DNA of 64,000 bases from Tetracentron sinense (taxonomy: Eukaryota; Streptophyta; Magnoliopsida; Trochodendrales; Trochodendraceae), in the NCBI GenBank assembly GCA_015143295.1, contig CM026559.1, forward strand, positions 19,482,826 through 19,546,825. Reading direction: 5' to 3'. The notes beneath the pieces were generated by a model. That model was not told where the DNA came from. It ran no database searches and worked only from the letters and a program-made list of their open reading frames with translations. The translations under genes were made by a program, and so were the position numbers. Below, one piece after another: positions 45,941-57,960 of the stretch (position 1 is the stretch's first letter; each line of letters begins with the position of its first letter).

Positions 45941-47095
45941 AACCCGGAGGTCTTCTACTCAAAGCGTCTGCTACTACGTTCGCTTTCCCCGGGTGGTATT
46001 GAATGGTGTGGTCATAATCTTTCAAAAATTCCATTGAACGCCACTGTCTTAGATTCAATTCCTTTTGGGAAAAGAGGTACTTGAGGCTCTTGTGATCCGT
46101 ATAGACATAGAATCCTAACCCGTACAAGTAATGTCGGCAAATCTTAAGCCGAAACACGACTGCAGCAAGTTCCAAGTCGTGCGTGGGGTAATTCTTTTCA
46201 TGCTCTTTCAATTACCTCGATGCATAGGCAATGACTTTCTTGTATTGCATGAGCACACACCCAAGTCCAACATGCGAGGCATCACTGTACATCTCATAAC
46301 CACTATGTCCGGATGGCACTGTAAGGACGGGGGCCGTAGTAAGCCTCTTCTTCAGTTCCGTGAAATTGATCTCGCACTTATCGCTCAACACGAACTTTAC
46401 ATTCTTCCTTGTCAAATAAGTGAGCGGTGCTGCAAGGCTGGAGAAACCCTCTACGAATCTCCTGTAGTAGCCTGCCAACCCAAGAAAGCTGCGTATCTCT
46501 GTGACACTCTTGGGCCTCGCCAAACTCATGACTGCCTCTATCTTCTTCAGATCCACCGAAATGCCTTCCGTGGATACAACGTGGCCTAGGAATGCCACCT
46601 CTTCCAACCAAAACTCACACTTACTGAGTTTGGCGTATAGCTTGTGCTCTCTCAGCATTTCCAAAGCAAGACAAAGGTCTCGCATGTGATCTTCCCGTGT
46701 CTGGGAATACACCAAGATATCGTCGACAAACACGATCACGCATCAATCCAGGCATAGCCGGAACACCCGGTTCATTAAGTCCATAAAAGCTGCCGGTGCA
46801 TTTGTGAGACCAGAAGGCATCACCAAGAACTCGTAGTGTCCGTATCTAGTCTGGAAAGCTGTTTTTGGGACATCTTCCACCTTGATCTTCAACTGGTGAT
46901 AACCCGACCGAAGACCTATCTTCGAAAAAAATTTTGCTCCCTTCAACTGATCGAACAAGTCATCAATCCTAGGCAATGGATACCTATTCTTTATAGTGAC
47001 CTTGTTCAATTACCGGTAATCGACGCACATCCGCATTGAGCCATCCTTCTTCTTAACAAATAACACTGGGGCACCCCACGGTGAGACACTTGGTC
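45941..47095 (-). pseudogene. Gy-6 reverse transcriptase and RNase H
   Basis: RT motifs on the minus strand include [21 protein letters not shown] (near 46950-47010) and [10 protein letters not shown] (near 46710-46735), followed by VSFLGHV-type and [16 protein letters not shown] stretches. RNase H has [12 protein letters not shown] (near 46265-46300), [15 protein letters not shown] and DALSRRPPG (near 45960). Several breaks. Confidence 0.85.
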
Positions 47096-47439
47096 AAATG
47101 AAACCAAGGCCTTGCAATTCCTCCAACTGAGTCTTCAACTCCTTGAGTTTAATAGGGGCCATTCTATACGGAGCCCTGAAAATAGGAGCTGTGCCTGGTG
47201 CAAGCTTGATCACAAACTCAATCTCCCTGTCTGGAGGCAATCTTGGCAACTCCTCTGGAAACACATCCAGGAATTCACTCACGACTGGAACAGTCGAAGA
47301 GTGCTTTGCCTCAGGGTTCGCTAGGCTCAACGCCACAAAACGGGCAATATCTCTACTTTTCAACCCCCGAAAATGAAATGGCTTACCTTCCACTGGCCAG
47401 AAGAGTACCATCTTCTCGAAGCAAGCTACATGCCCATGA

Positions 47440-47718
47440 TGTACTGCTAACCAATCCATTGCCAAGATAACATCGAAGTCTTGAAATCCGAGGATGATTA
47501 GATCAACCGCCAACTCGTGGCTCCCCACTTGAATCACATTGTTTCTATACACTTTATCCGCCAATACTGTCTTACCGAGAGGTGTCGAAATGGCTAACTC
47601 CTGGTCCAACTGGCTAGGCTCAGAGGAAAAGCCTCGAGAGAAACTCGGCAATACGAATGAATGAGTAGACCCGGTGTCGATCAATACTCGAGCCAAACAT
47701 TCATTGACTAGTAAGGTT
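47440..47718 (-). pseudogene. Gy-6 protease
   Basis: Minus-strand aspartic protease with active site DTGSTHSFV near 47660-47685 and a second-fold motif near 47460. It is preceded by the 143-bp GT...AG spacer (47719-47861) that separates it from gag, as in Gy-1 and Gy-3. Confidence 0.82.
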
Positions 47719-47861
47719 CCTGAAATTTTAACTAGCTCAGTCAATCCATGCATCAACATCATATATATAGGTAGATAGATATATATAGCACGCCACATAC
47801 GTACACAAGGAATAAGGCATAACATGAAGTCCTGGTTAAAAGAATAACTCTAAACGCGTAC

Positions 47862-49103
47862 CTTGCACTACATCATCAGATGCAAGTGCATCACCCTCTG
47901 TCAAGGCAAAAACTCGCCCCTGGTTTGCCTGGCGAGGTGGAGGTGCAAAACGTGCAGGCTGAGAGGACACTTGGTATGATCCTGCTGGGTGTGCTGGGGG
48001 CCTAATCCCCTGTGACTGGCCTGGTAAATGCCGGGTAGGGCAATCCCTGATCATATAGCCCTGGCGACGGCAATGATAACATTCACCTGATGCTCTTCGG
48101 TAATCTCCTATCGGATGCCTTCGGCCGCATGAAGTGCAGACCTCATATGTATAAGTCGGAGGGGCCGGAGGTGAAGTGTACCTCCCCACCTAAGGTACGA
48201 CTGGCCGTGGAGCTGGAAGAGCCTAAGGTCGTGGTGCCTGAGGCACGTACGACCGTGGAACTGGAGGCGCATAAGATGGCCTCGTCGGTGGTGCTGTCCC
48301 TATATACTGATAAGGACCGATCCGGGCCCGCCTCTCCGGAGGTGCTGAACTACTAGATTGGCCTCTCGCCAAATTCCCTCTTCTTGGACACTGTCTCTGA
48401 ATTGGCCTCTACCAATAAGGCCTTGTCTACTATCTCAGGGTAGGTAGCATGTCGGAAAATCGAAACCTTCTCCATGATAACATCCTTGAGCCCTTGCTCA
48501 AACCTTCTCGCCTTCATTGCCTTGGTGGCAACCATGTGAGTCGCGAAGCATGATAGCTCTGAGAACTTAGCCTCATAAGCGGCTACAGTCATCGAACCTT
48601 GCTCTAGGTTGATGAATTCTCTCTCTTTCTTTTCTAGTGCTCCAACAGGAAAGTACTTTTTGTAAAAAGTATCCTTGAACTCTTCCCAAGTCCAAGGTTG
48701 ACCTAGCATGGTCAAGTCTCGCGTCCTCAAGACGGACAACCACCAATGGTGGGCTTCGCCCTCAAGCATGAAAACTGCCCATGTTACTTTCTCTTCCTTT
48801 GTCGAAGGGAGAACCACAAATATCTTCTCTACTTGGAGGATCCAAGCCTCCGCAGCAAGAGGGTCCACACTCCTATGGAATGATGGAGGCCTCAATCTCC
48901 TGAATGCCTCAACCCCAGCTGTCTGGAGCCGTAGGCGGTGGAGTAGGTGCTGCTGAAGATGGTATAGCTTGCTGAGCTGCTAGTATGGCGAGTGTCTCAA
49001 CAATAGAGCCTAAGACTTAAGAGAGGTCCGGCTGCTCATCCTTATCTCTAGAAGAAGATGAAGCTCTGGTGTGTGGTCCACGACCCCGTGTGCCCTCTCT
49101 CAT
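47862..49103 (-). pseudogene. Gy-6 gag
   Basis: Minus-strand gag from ATG at 49103. Gag domain with EAHHWWLSVLRTRDL and FINLEQGSMTVAAYEAKFSEL (about 48560-48760), Pro-rich linker, CTSCGRRH group (about 48105-48130) and zinc knuckle C-x2-C-x4-(H replaced)-x4-C (about 48038-48084). Several breaks. Close to Gy-3 gag. Confidence 0.83.
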
Positions 49104-49440
49104 GACTAAAGTCCTGGGAACAATATCACCACATGAGTCTAACTTGAAACCACAATTTATCGCAGTTCCATTTCATAATAATTCAATTTGTATTAGTTGT
49201 ATAATACTAATATACATCCCATCAAGTCATCAGAGTATTTACGATATTATACCTTGGTGTTCTAGCGCTTCTAAGACTCGTACTTGGTTGAAGCAACCAT
49301 TTCGACTAAGACTAAAGTTTAGTCTTACACTTGGAACAAGACTCGCTTCCGACTTACTTCCTTCCTAACTTGTTTCCTGACGTATGCTCTTGTCAAGCCA
49401 TGGTATAGATTCTAAGTGACCCTAAAGACCTAAAGCCTAA

Positions 49441-49452
49441 GCTCTGATACCA
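49441..49452 (-). other. Primer-binding site of Gy-6
   Basis: GCTCTGATACCA on the plus strand is the complement of TGGTATCAGAGC, 5 bp from the LTR at 49458. Same spacing as in Gy-1 and Gy-3. Confidence 0.9.
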
Positions 49453-49457
49453 CTTCT

Positions 49458-51698
49458 TGTCGTGACCCAAAACCCACCTTAGGAGTTAGAGTAAATCTTG
49501 GACGACTAATCATGACTTACATAACTTGCTTGACAAACCATCCTGCAAAACCCACAGATCATATACAACGAGGATATAAACAACAGAAACATACTCTAAC
49601 ATAGCACAGCGGAAGACTAACAAACCTCTATGTATATACATGTAACTCAAGTTTGATTCAAAAAGGAAATCAAAACAAAGAAAGCGCAGACATGCCCGCC
49701 AAAATACATGGATAAAACTCTCTAGCTCACCCACAGCTATCCACTTAGAATCTACCACAACCTAATAGTAGTCCTTGCCTTGAGGATCCTCCATCGGCTC
49801 CTCAACATATTCCTCCTCCACCCATGGGCCAGGAGCATAGACGTCAAATGGAGCAGTAGCTCCCTCAGAACCTGCCGCCATAAACGTACAGCTGAGCATA
49901 GAATACTCAGTGTGTACCAAATGCTAACCAACAGTCATAGTACAACAACAATGACATATATATATAAGCAGGAAGTAGTTAATCTCATAACAGGAAAGTA
50001 AAGCAATTTATAATCATGCTTGCATTTTCGTAAAAGCTGATAAAACCCTTGAAAACATCGTGCACTTGACTTGATTCAAATTGCTCTTTTTCGTGCTTGA
50101 AAACTTGTCTTGTTTGTCTTGTCTTGTCGTTTCATGTCGTGTCATGCGTATCATGCATGTCATGCCATGTCATGCTTGCTTGGAAAATAAACGTGTTCAT
50201 GCTACTTGTGAGGAAAGGGAGACCCTTCTTCTTAAATGCTCATGCTTGCCATGCCATGTATCTTGCTTGCTCGGAAAATAAACTACTTGTGAGGTAAGGG
50301 AGATCCTTCTTCCTAAATGCACTTGCGAGGGAAGGGAAACCCTTCTTTATGATAATGTATGATTGTCTTGTCCTTGCCAAAAGCGAGGTAAAACATATCG
50401 TAGCATATATCCCACTTCTAAATCTCGTTCTTGAAAATGCCGATAAACCATATCATGCATGCCGTGCTCGTGAGATCGTGTACATACTTGCATTTGGAAT
50501 TAAACATGACATTTGGGTAATTCACAATACATATAACATCGATAATTTGACCAAGTTAATATTCATGCAATTTAGGGGACACAAGAAGGCACACTATCAT
50601 AGGCCCTAGCAAGTTCCAATAATTAATTAAACATGCATTTCCTAATTTATAATTCCTTTCGTTCAACTTGGCATTTCATCAAACATGGGGTGTGTGCTTT
50701 ATTTATTAAACCTACATCATGCTTTTCTAGGTGGATTTATGTTCTCATCACACAGGTATGTTCATTATGGATACAATGCCCTCCCCATTTCATTCATCAG
50801 AACCATACACACGGCATCCAATCGCCCATTCACATCCACCAACTATCCATTCATCCCATTAGGTTCATACATTAGGGAAAACAACAAAGAAGAAAAAAAG
50901 AAAAGAGGTATGAACTAGGAGGGTAGCAAAAGGTACCGACCTTGACAAGAACCCCTTACAAAACGTGCGTGAGTTGCTGCCCTAGCTTGGGGAAAGTGCT
51001 ACACACGAGCTTGAGCCTTGATCTTGAAGAAAAACAAGCTTGAAGTGATCTAGGGCCTTCAAACCCCTTTGATTTCTTCTCAAAAGCAAACCCTAGGTTT
51101 AGAATCTCCTTCTCCTCTTTCTCTAACTCTAAAACACTCTAAGTGTTGTGAATGAAGCCCTCAAGGCTCGGGCAAAGCCTTTAAGGCATGAGTGAAATGC
51201 CAATAAGACGAAAACACCCTTAATGAAAATTTCTGTAAAAATGCGAAGACTGAGTGATTGGTGGTTATGATCGATCGATCGGTTGCCTACTGAGCTATCG
51301 GTGATTTGACCGAGCGGTCAGTCAAAAACATGCTCTCTGGAACTTTTCCCCATACAAAAAAGTGCACCAGTCGATAGCCTCCGATCGATCAGTTTTGGAC
51401 CGATTGATCGCTACAATGAACAGAGCAATCGGTGGTCTGCAGGTTTTTGACACTGAGTCCATTTTTCACCCATTCCTACTATTTGGACCCATTCTACTTC
51501 TATTCTAACATCTTCTAAACTTGACTAGGACCTCTTGAAAGCTTATAGGCTTTATTAAATAATTTATATAATTAATTATAGCATTCTTGACACAATTCCA
51601 TCAAAGTTTCAAATTCTCATTTCATGAAATTGAGATTACAAGACACCATGCCTTGACACACATCCCAAGGCATATACAAAAAGTTTCGGGGCTCCACA
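49458..51698 (-). repeat. Gy-6 5' LTR
   Basis: 2241 bp, TGTCGTGACCC to GGGGCTCCACA on the plus strand. Same parts as the 3' LTR: small frame (49762-49881), hairpin (49891-49911), hairpin minisatellite (about 50200-50345), donor-like site (GT at 50940-50939), palindrome array (51245-51435). The array has lost more CpG sites than its partner in the 3' LTR. Confidence 0.92.
49762..49881 (-). CDS. Conserved 39-residue LTR reading frame (Gy-6 5' LTR)
   Basis: Minus-strand ATG at 49881-49879 to TAG at 49764-49762. It starts MAAGSEGATAPFDV, carries PWVEEEY and ends YY. Length equals the Gy-3, Gy-5 and Gy-8 forms. The partner in the 3' LTR (42366-42485) has the same length and motif. Function unknown. 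Confidence 0.4.
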   Translation of the reverse strand: MAAGSEGATAPFDVYAPGPWVEEEYVEEPMEDPQGKDYY

Positions 51699-53029
51699 TT
51701 TTTTATGTTTTAATAATTAAGTTATTAAGTTAAGAGATGATGTAATTTAAGTGCGGAAAATAGAAAGCCAAGAAAACCACAACACAAGGATTTTTACGTG
51801 AAAACCCTTCCGGGAAGAACCATGGGACCTAGTGCAGTCATGAGAATCCACTAAGACAAAGTAAACACGAACTTACAAGATTCGAACTTGACTCATTCAG
51901 ACTCGACACTTCGATCCTTCAGTTCTTAGTCCTCCACGCCTCGAAAATTTATGACGTACTCATAAGTTCCATGATCAACTGCAGCCTCTTGTACTTCTCT
52001 TTGTGTCTCGAAAACAGTCCACGATCTTTCGATCGTTCTCCGTCAATGACGTCTTCGAATTCCACTGACCAAATCACTCTACCACGATCCTTCTTGGATC
52101 AATCTCCTTCGCAAAGGCTTTGAAACACTCCGGCCAAGGTGTTCTATCCAGAACGGGTTGATGGTTTGATAAGAATCATCACCTAGATGAACTACTTTGA
52201 TGTACAAGTCCAAACAAGCTAATATGGAGCTTTGGGCTTGCTAACTCTAGGTTTAATACACTAACAAAAGGGGTAGAGAAAAATACATTCTATAGGTTTC
52301 ATGACCTCTGGAGACACTTAAAAATACTCTCCACACACTCCCTAAGTTTTTCTCCACGAAGTGGAAGGGTTCTATATATAAAGGGAATCGAAAAACATGT
52401 TTAGAAGTTGTTAAAATAGGTTAAAAACCAAAGAGGCAAGCAAAGGGGTGGATTTAGCAAAACTCCCATATCAGGGTCGACCCACAAGGATGGTTTGGTC
52501 AACCAAACAATCCTCCAGGGTCGACCCCCAAAATTCCAACTTGCTGCCACAAAACCCCATACAGTTTTTTGGCACTTCAGGGTCGACCCTAAATGTCCAG
52601 GGTCGACCCTGAGGCTAAAAATGAATTTAAAACATCATTTTCAGCTCTCGGTCCCTTCACAAAAGTTGTAGCTCTTTTTAGCGCGGTTGATTTGAGATAT
52701 TATGAAGCAAAATCTCAGCATTGTTAACTTTTTTTGCACTACTTATCTCATCACCTAGGGTCCGTATGATTAGACTAGGACACTTACCACCTAAGGCATC
52801 ATGTTAGCATTATTCTAGGTCAAATCCCACCTATGGCCACATGGTATCTAGGTCACTTACCATCCTATGAAGGAAATGATGAACCGAGTGGATCAACTGA
52901 TCTTCTTTGGTCTTCAACTTTGCTTTGGCATGGATGCTTGAAGGCAATGACACAAGACACACACCTAGACACCTGGACTCACTTGTTTTGACACCGGAAT
53001 ATGCCAACATAAAAAACATGGACTTTACA

Positions 53030-53277
53030 GATATGAACCTCGAAAAGGATTCCGATACCTTTCCAAAAATTCAAGAATCACTCGATTCAGATAAGCGGTG
53101 AGAAAACTAGAGCTAATCAAAGTTGAGGGTATGTTAAGGCAAAACCCTTGTTGATACTTATGAGTATTCCATACTCTTACTTCTTTCATTCGAAACACCC
53201 ATGCACTTAAATGACATTCTTAAAGCTTTAATATATATTATCCGTCATCGTATTAAGCCATCAAGATCCGGGTTTCT
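53030..53277. other. Unassigned stretch with an orphan copy of the LTR hairpin
   Basis: No protein or known repeat recognised. At 53162-53176 it has GAGTATTCCATACTC, the core of the hairpin found in all gypsy LTRs here, in plus orientation and perfectly paired. This suggests an old LTR scrap from a distant relative. GATAT at 53030-53034 is the expected target-duplication place of SIRE-1. Confidence 0.4.
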
Positions 53278-53690
53278 ACAGGTAGGCTACCAGTTGATCG
53301 GTCCTGGGAGCGGTCGACCGGTTGGTCTATGTTTTGCCCATTTTGCTGATTTCTCTCATTTTTCCTACTTTGGTGTTTTGGCCATAACTTTTGACTCGTT
53401 CGTCGGATTTTGACGATTCAACTTGCATTGGATTCTTCTTTCAAAGGGGAACATTTTTGACATTTTAGAATTTTTAAATTCTTCTTTACTTATTAACCAA
53501 ATGCCCCTAAAGTTGACTGGTCGGCAAATGGTTTTCAGCAGTCTGGGTTTTCGACATATTCGACTTAGGAAATCCCACTTTTAACACTGAGGGTGCTTTA
53601 AAATTTCTTATTTCATAGAAATGGAAGATTACAAAGGCTTAAAGTCTTGGCATGAGTTCCAACACATGGACAAAAGTTTCGGGGCTCTAC
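53278..53690 (-). repeat. Gy-7: LTR fragment of a Ty3/gypsy element
   Basis: Shares with the Gy-8 LTR the palindrome segment (GGTCGACCGG), the U3 block (GGCCATAACTTTTGACTCG) and following bases, and ends GGGCTCTACA like other minus-strand gypsy LTRs here. It covers only the U3 end. Not part of a recognisable whole element. Confidence 0.75.
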
Positions 53691-54680
53691 AAGTGTTTAT
53701 TTGCTTTGGTATGTTTTTCTGTTTTCTTTATTTTGAAAAATCCAAAAACATTGAAAAACAATAAAATCAAAAAAGATATTTTTTCATGTTGCCCTTGTTT
53801 GAATTGCATGATCTGCATTCCTTGTGTGACCTTTATTTCTATACTTGTCCAGGGTTGAACATGAGTTTGTTACTGATTGAGAATATATCACCTTTATAGT
53901 CTCTTGGTTAGCCGGAAAATTAGACTGATTTTATCTTGAACAGTTAGAGACTTATTCATGTGTGTATGCTTTACAAATTTCACATGCACTATGATTGATT
54001 CTATTGAGAGGTCTATTTTCCAATCTGTAGGTGTTTCACTTATCTTCATAGTATAACCTTAGATGACCAATCTAGAATGACCATATTTGTTAGTCATCCC
54101 CATTTTGTGTATCCTCCATGAGTAAAAATTGCTGCAATAAAAAGGGCTACCTACTAGGCTAGTATGAAGTCACTATTAGATGCAAACAGTATAAAATAGC
54201 TACCTAGGCGGACAGTAGGTATCTATCTGGGTCACTAGAGTGAAGTCCCCTATTGCTAATAGCCAAGACTACCTACCTAGATCGTGTGAAAGCCATCATT
54301 GCATAAAAAGATATGTTCAGATAAAGAACATCAAAAGAAATCTTACAAAGTTTGGAGGTATTTGACCAAAAAAAATTAATGAGTTAAATAAAATGGATAA
54401 AGGTTCACAAAAGTGTAAAAAATCAGCATATCTGGATCTAACTAGGTTTGACTTTTAAAATTTATGTCTCCAAGAGTGCCCTTAGTGGTTAATGTCATAT
54501 CCTTGGAAAGGAAAAAAAACCTTGATCTAGTATCTAGTCAAACCACCACTACACACAAATGCTTCACTTTTGAACTGTACACTAAATGTGACTAAGTGAA
54601 TTGGCTATGCTTTAGTACTTCGTGAGATTAAGTTAGATGTGTATCCTCAGTCGGACTAACTAATCATGCTCTTCATTGGA
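53691..54680. other. Unassigned AT-rich stretch
   Basis: 990 bp without a supported gene. It has an A-rich segment near 53730-53780 and a part (about 54140-54290) with several variants of CTACCTA and GGTAG, giving imperfect direct and inverted repeats. The style resembles non-coding internal parts of large plant LTR elements, but I could not match it to anything else in the window. Confidence 0.35.
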
Positions 54681-56797
54681 TGTCGTCCCTAGGAGTTAGA
54701 GTGAATCTTGGATGACCAATCATGACTTACATGACATGCTTGAAAACCATCCTGCAAACACGTGGAGCATATACAATAGAGGACATGAATAGCGGAAGCA
54801 TAAACTAATATAGCACAGCGGAAGTCTAACCAAAACCTCTATGTATATACATGTGATCCAAGTTTGTACAAAAGAGAAAACAAAATAAAGAAAGTGAGGA
54901 CATGCAAGCTAAAATACATGGGTATAATCTCTCGTGCTTACCCACACTCACCTAGAATCTACCACCTAATAATAACCATCTACAGTAGGCTCCTCCACAG
55001 GTTCCTCAACATACTCCTCCTCCACCCATGGGTCAAGAGCACAGATCTCGAAAGGAGCTACCGCTCCACTATCACCTGCTGACATGAGATGTACGGCTGA
55101 GCATGGAATACTCAGCAGGTACCAAATACTAACCAACAATCATAGCATAATAATATCAAAAATAAAGCAGGAAGTAGTTCATATCATTGACAGAAAAGTA
55201 AGCAGTTGTATATCATTCTTGCATCACATCAAAGCTGGAAAAACTCTTGAAATCATCGGTGGTTGACTTGGCTTAAAATACTCTTTTCGTGTTTGAAAAC
55301 TTATCATGTCATGTTCTGTCTTGCTTGTTTTGTCAGGTCATGCTTGTCTTGTCATGTCATATTCTTGTTGTACTCATGCTTGCTTGCTTAAAAATTGAAT
55401 ATGCTCAAGTAACTTGTGAGATGCACTTGTGAGGCAAGGTGGTTTAGAACCCCCTCTTTTCAATGAAATGCACTTGCAAGGGAGGGGAGACCCCTCTTTC
55501 AATGAGATACACTTGCGAGGGAAGGGAGACCCCTCTTTCAATGGGATGCACTTGTTCCTGTCAAAAGCGAGGCAAAACATATCGTAAGATATGTCCTACC
55601 TCTAATTACCAACCCTTACATTTGGCCTTGTCATGGTATTCATGAATCGAGAATAAAACCTTTGTCTTTGGAAAAACACCGATAAATCATACCATGCATG
55701 CCGTGCTCGTGAAGTCGTGTACATGCTTTTGCTTGGAATTAAACGTGGCATTTGGATTTGAATAATACATGAGATAGCATTCAATTCAACTCATAATTTT
55801 ATTGATGCCATTATATAACAACGAATCAATCTATACTTGCATTTCTAGAACTAATTCTTCACCTTGGCATTTCATCAAACACTTGGTGTGTACATTATGG
55901 TTAAAGCCTACATCATGCTTTTCTAGATGAATTAATGCTCACAACATACATGTGTGTTTCTTATTGGTACAATGCCCTTCCCATTTCGTTCATCACAAAA
56001 CATACACACGGCATCCATCGCCCTTACACATCCACACAACCATCCATCTCATATTGTATTCATGAGTTAGGGAGAGCAGGAACAAGAAAAGGAAAGAGGG
56101 AAAAACATGACTAGGTGGGTAGCATAGGGTACTGACCTTAAAAGAAGAAAACCCTCCAAAACCTGTGTGTATTTGCTGTCGAGCTTGGAGAACGTGCTCC
56201 TCACTTGCTTTGCCTTCGATTTGAAGAATCCAAGCCTTTGGAAAGATCTAGGGTTCTTAGACCCTTGATTTCTTCTCAAGTTGAAACCTTAGGTTAAAAA
56301 CCCTTTCTCCTCTCCTCACTCTCTCTCAAAATGCAAGCTTGAGGGTTTATGAAACCCTCAACCCACGAACTTTTGCTTATATAGAAAAGGGGATGGTCAA
56401 AGACCATCATACCCTTAATGTTATGTTTAAAAAGACCAAAACCAGACAAATTCATGAAGGAGCAGTCGATCGGTAGGTGAGGGGTCAATTGGTCATTCTT
56501 AGCGGTCGAGCAATAGGCTACCGGTCAATCGGTCCGGGGAGCGGTCGACCGGTTGGTCTGTGTTTTGCCCATTTTACTGATTTCTCTCATTTTTCCTACT
56601 TCGGTGTTTTGGCCATAACTTTTGACTCGTTTGTCGGATTTTGACGATTCAACCTGCGTTGGACTCGTCTTTCAAAAAGCAACATTTCTGGCATTTTAGA
56701 ATTTTTAATTTCTTCTTTATTTATTAATTGGACTAAGTTGAAGGACAATTGGATATGAGAGTGCTATTCATTAGGTACGAAAGTTCGGGGTCCTACA
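54681..56797 (-). repeat. Gy-8 3' LTR
   Basis: 2117 bp ending GGGTCCTACA on the plus strand. Parts on the minus strand: U3 block, palindromes near 56460-56560, TATA-like CTATATAAG near 56378, donor-like site (GT at 56136-56135), repeats of GAGGGGAGACCCCTC type (about 55480-55540), hairpin (55096-55116), small frame (54966-55085). Confidence 0.85.
54966..55085 (-). CDS. Conserved 39-residue LTR reading frame (Gy-8)
   Basis: Minus-strand ATG at 55085-55083 to TAG at 54968-54966. It starts MSAGDSGAVAPFEIC, carries DPWVEEEYVEEP and ends GYY. Same length as in Gy-3, Gy-5 and Gy-6 although the subfamily is clearly different at DNA level, and several residue changes are conservative (Asp/Glu, Val/Ile). 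Function unknown. Confidence 0.42.
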   Translation of the reverse strand: MSAGDSGAVAPFEICALDPWVEEEYVEEPVEEPTVDGYY

Positions 56798-56879
56798 TCC
56801 TTCCCCATATAAAAATTTCGTCCTTGAAATTGGACGATACATACATTACAAAATCAAAATGGAATTATATGGCACATTC

Positions 56880-57960
56880 AAAAAGCCTACTCAAACAAGT
56901 CTGGGTACTTTGCTTTGACTTCGGCCTCACGCTCCCATGTGACTTCTTCTCGAGCATGATGTTGCCATTGTACGAGAACCAACGGGATAGTCTTGTTGCG
57001 AAGCACCTGATCTCTCTGATCCAATATTTGAATCGACTTTTCAACCAAACTGAGATCCTCTCAGATTTCCAACGGTTCCAAGTTTATGACATGCGAAGGG
57101 TCTGGAATGTATTTCCGTAGCATAGACACATGGAAAACGTTGTGAACCGCGGCCATGTGAGGTGGAAGATCTACCTGGTAATCAACTTCTCCAACTCGCG
57201 TGATAATCTCAAAGGGCCTAACGTACTGAGGACTAAGCTTGCCTCTTTTGCCAAATCTTATAATCCCCGTGCTAGGAGATACATTTATGAAGACTTGATC
57301 CCCAACCTGAAATTTTAAGTTCCTACGGCGAGTGTTAGCATAGCTCTTTTGACGATCTTGAGTGGCTTTCAACCGATCCCGGATGATCTTAACTTTGTTC
57401 GCAATTTGCTTGATCAACTCAGGACCCACAGTAGGGACACACAGTCTTCCCCTGAATGAGATAGCACTTCAGCTAGTCAGAGAAAACTCTCCACTGCCCT
57501 TGGTAACTTCTTTGTCCCGTAAAGCCAACAAGTCAGCATCCGAGGCCTGTAACTCTCGGATCTGATAAATGATGTACAGCCGAACAGTGATATTCGCCAT
57601 TACTGGACTGAGGATGGAATCATTGTCACTGATGTCTAGATTTTCCAAATCATCCAATAGCTTCCACTCCTGTAACAACATGTGAGTCAACAACCCCGTA
57701 GGCCTTCTACTCAAAGTATCAGCCACTATATTTGCCTTGCCTGGGTGGTATTGGATGGTGCATTAGTAGTCTTTCAAAAATTCCATCCAACACCGTTGCC
57801 GTAAATTTAGCTCTTTTTGGGAAAAGAGGTACTTGAGACTCTTATGGTCCGTGAACACATAGAACCCTTCCCTGTAAAGGTCATGTTGCCAAATCTTGAG
57901 TGCGAACACTACTACGGTGAGCTCTAAGTCGTGCGTGGGGTAATTCTTGTCATGCTCCTT
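56880..57960 (-). pseudogene. Gy-8 integrase and RNase H remains
   Basis: Minus strand: QKSYANTRRRNLKFQVGDQVFINVSP-like stretch, GPFEIITRVGEV-like domain, [13 protein letters not shown] (about 57060-57430), chromodomain part toward 56900, and farther right ADTLSRRPTGLL and DHKSLKYLF-like RNase H pieces (about 57700-57850). An incomplete, broken remnant. Confidence 0.8.

Larger units (their letters stand above)
42062..51698 (-). mobile_element. Gy-6: complete but decayed Ty3/gypsy chromovirus
   Basis: 3' LTR 42062-44292, purine tract 44293-44304, integrase with chromodomain, RNase H, RT, protease, gag (ending near 49103), primer site 49441-49452, and 5' LTR 49458-51698; 9.6 kb in all. The flanks are TTTTT on both sides (42057-42061, 51699-51703), fitting a 5-bp duplication but of low complexity. 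The LTRs differ by very roughly 4-6 percent by eye, so the insertion is clearly older than Gy-1, probably one to a few million years. The coding region has roughly ten breaks. It sits in the SIRE-1 LTR. Confidence 0.93.
41910..53029 (-). mobile_element. SIRE-1: 5' end of a SIRE/Maximus-like Ty1/copia element, split by Gy-6
   Basis: 41910-41946 is a scrap of internal sequence, 41947-41959 a primer site (complement of TTGGTATCAGAGC), and the LTR runs 41961-42061 plus 51704-53029, about 1.43 kb. The LTR is recognised by its match, in opposite orientation, to the SIRE-2 LTR at 58495-59400. The shared end reads AACATGGACTTTACA on the plus strand. Most of the element was cut off by Gy-3 on the left. 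Four copies of AGGGTCGACCC(T) lie at 52473-52610. Clade call is by LTR start and purine-tract style; moderate confidence. Confidence 0.72.

Noticed and set aside
52907-53101. 64-residue plus-strand frame running over the end of SIRE-1
   Set aside because: It crosses the LTR boundary at 53029 and has no match to the SIRE-2 LTR frame; chance open frame.
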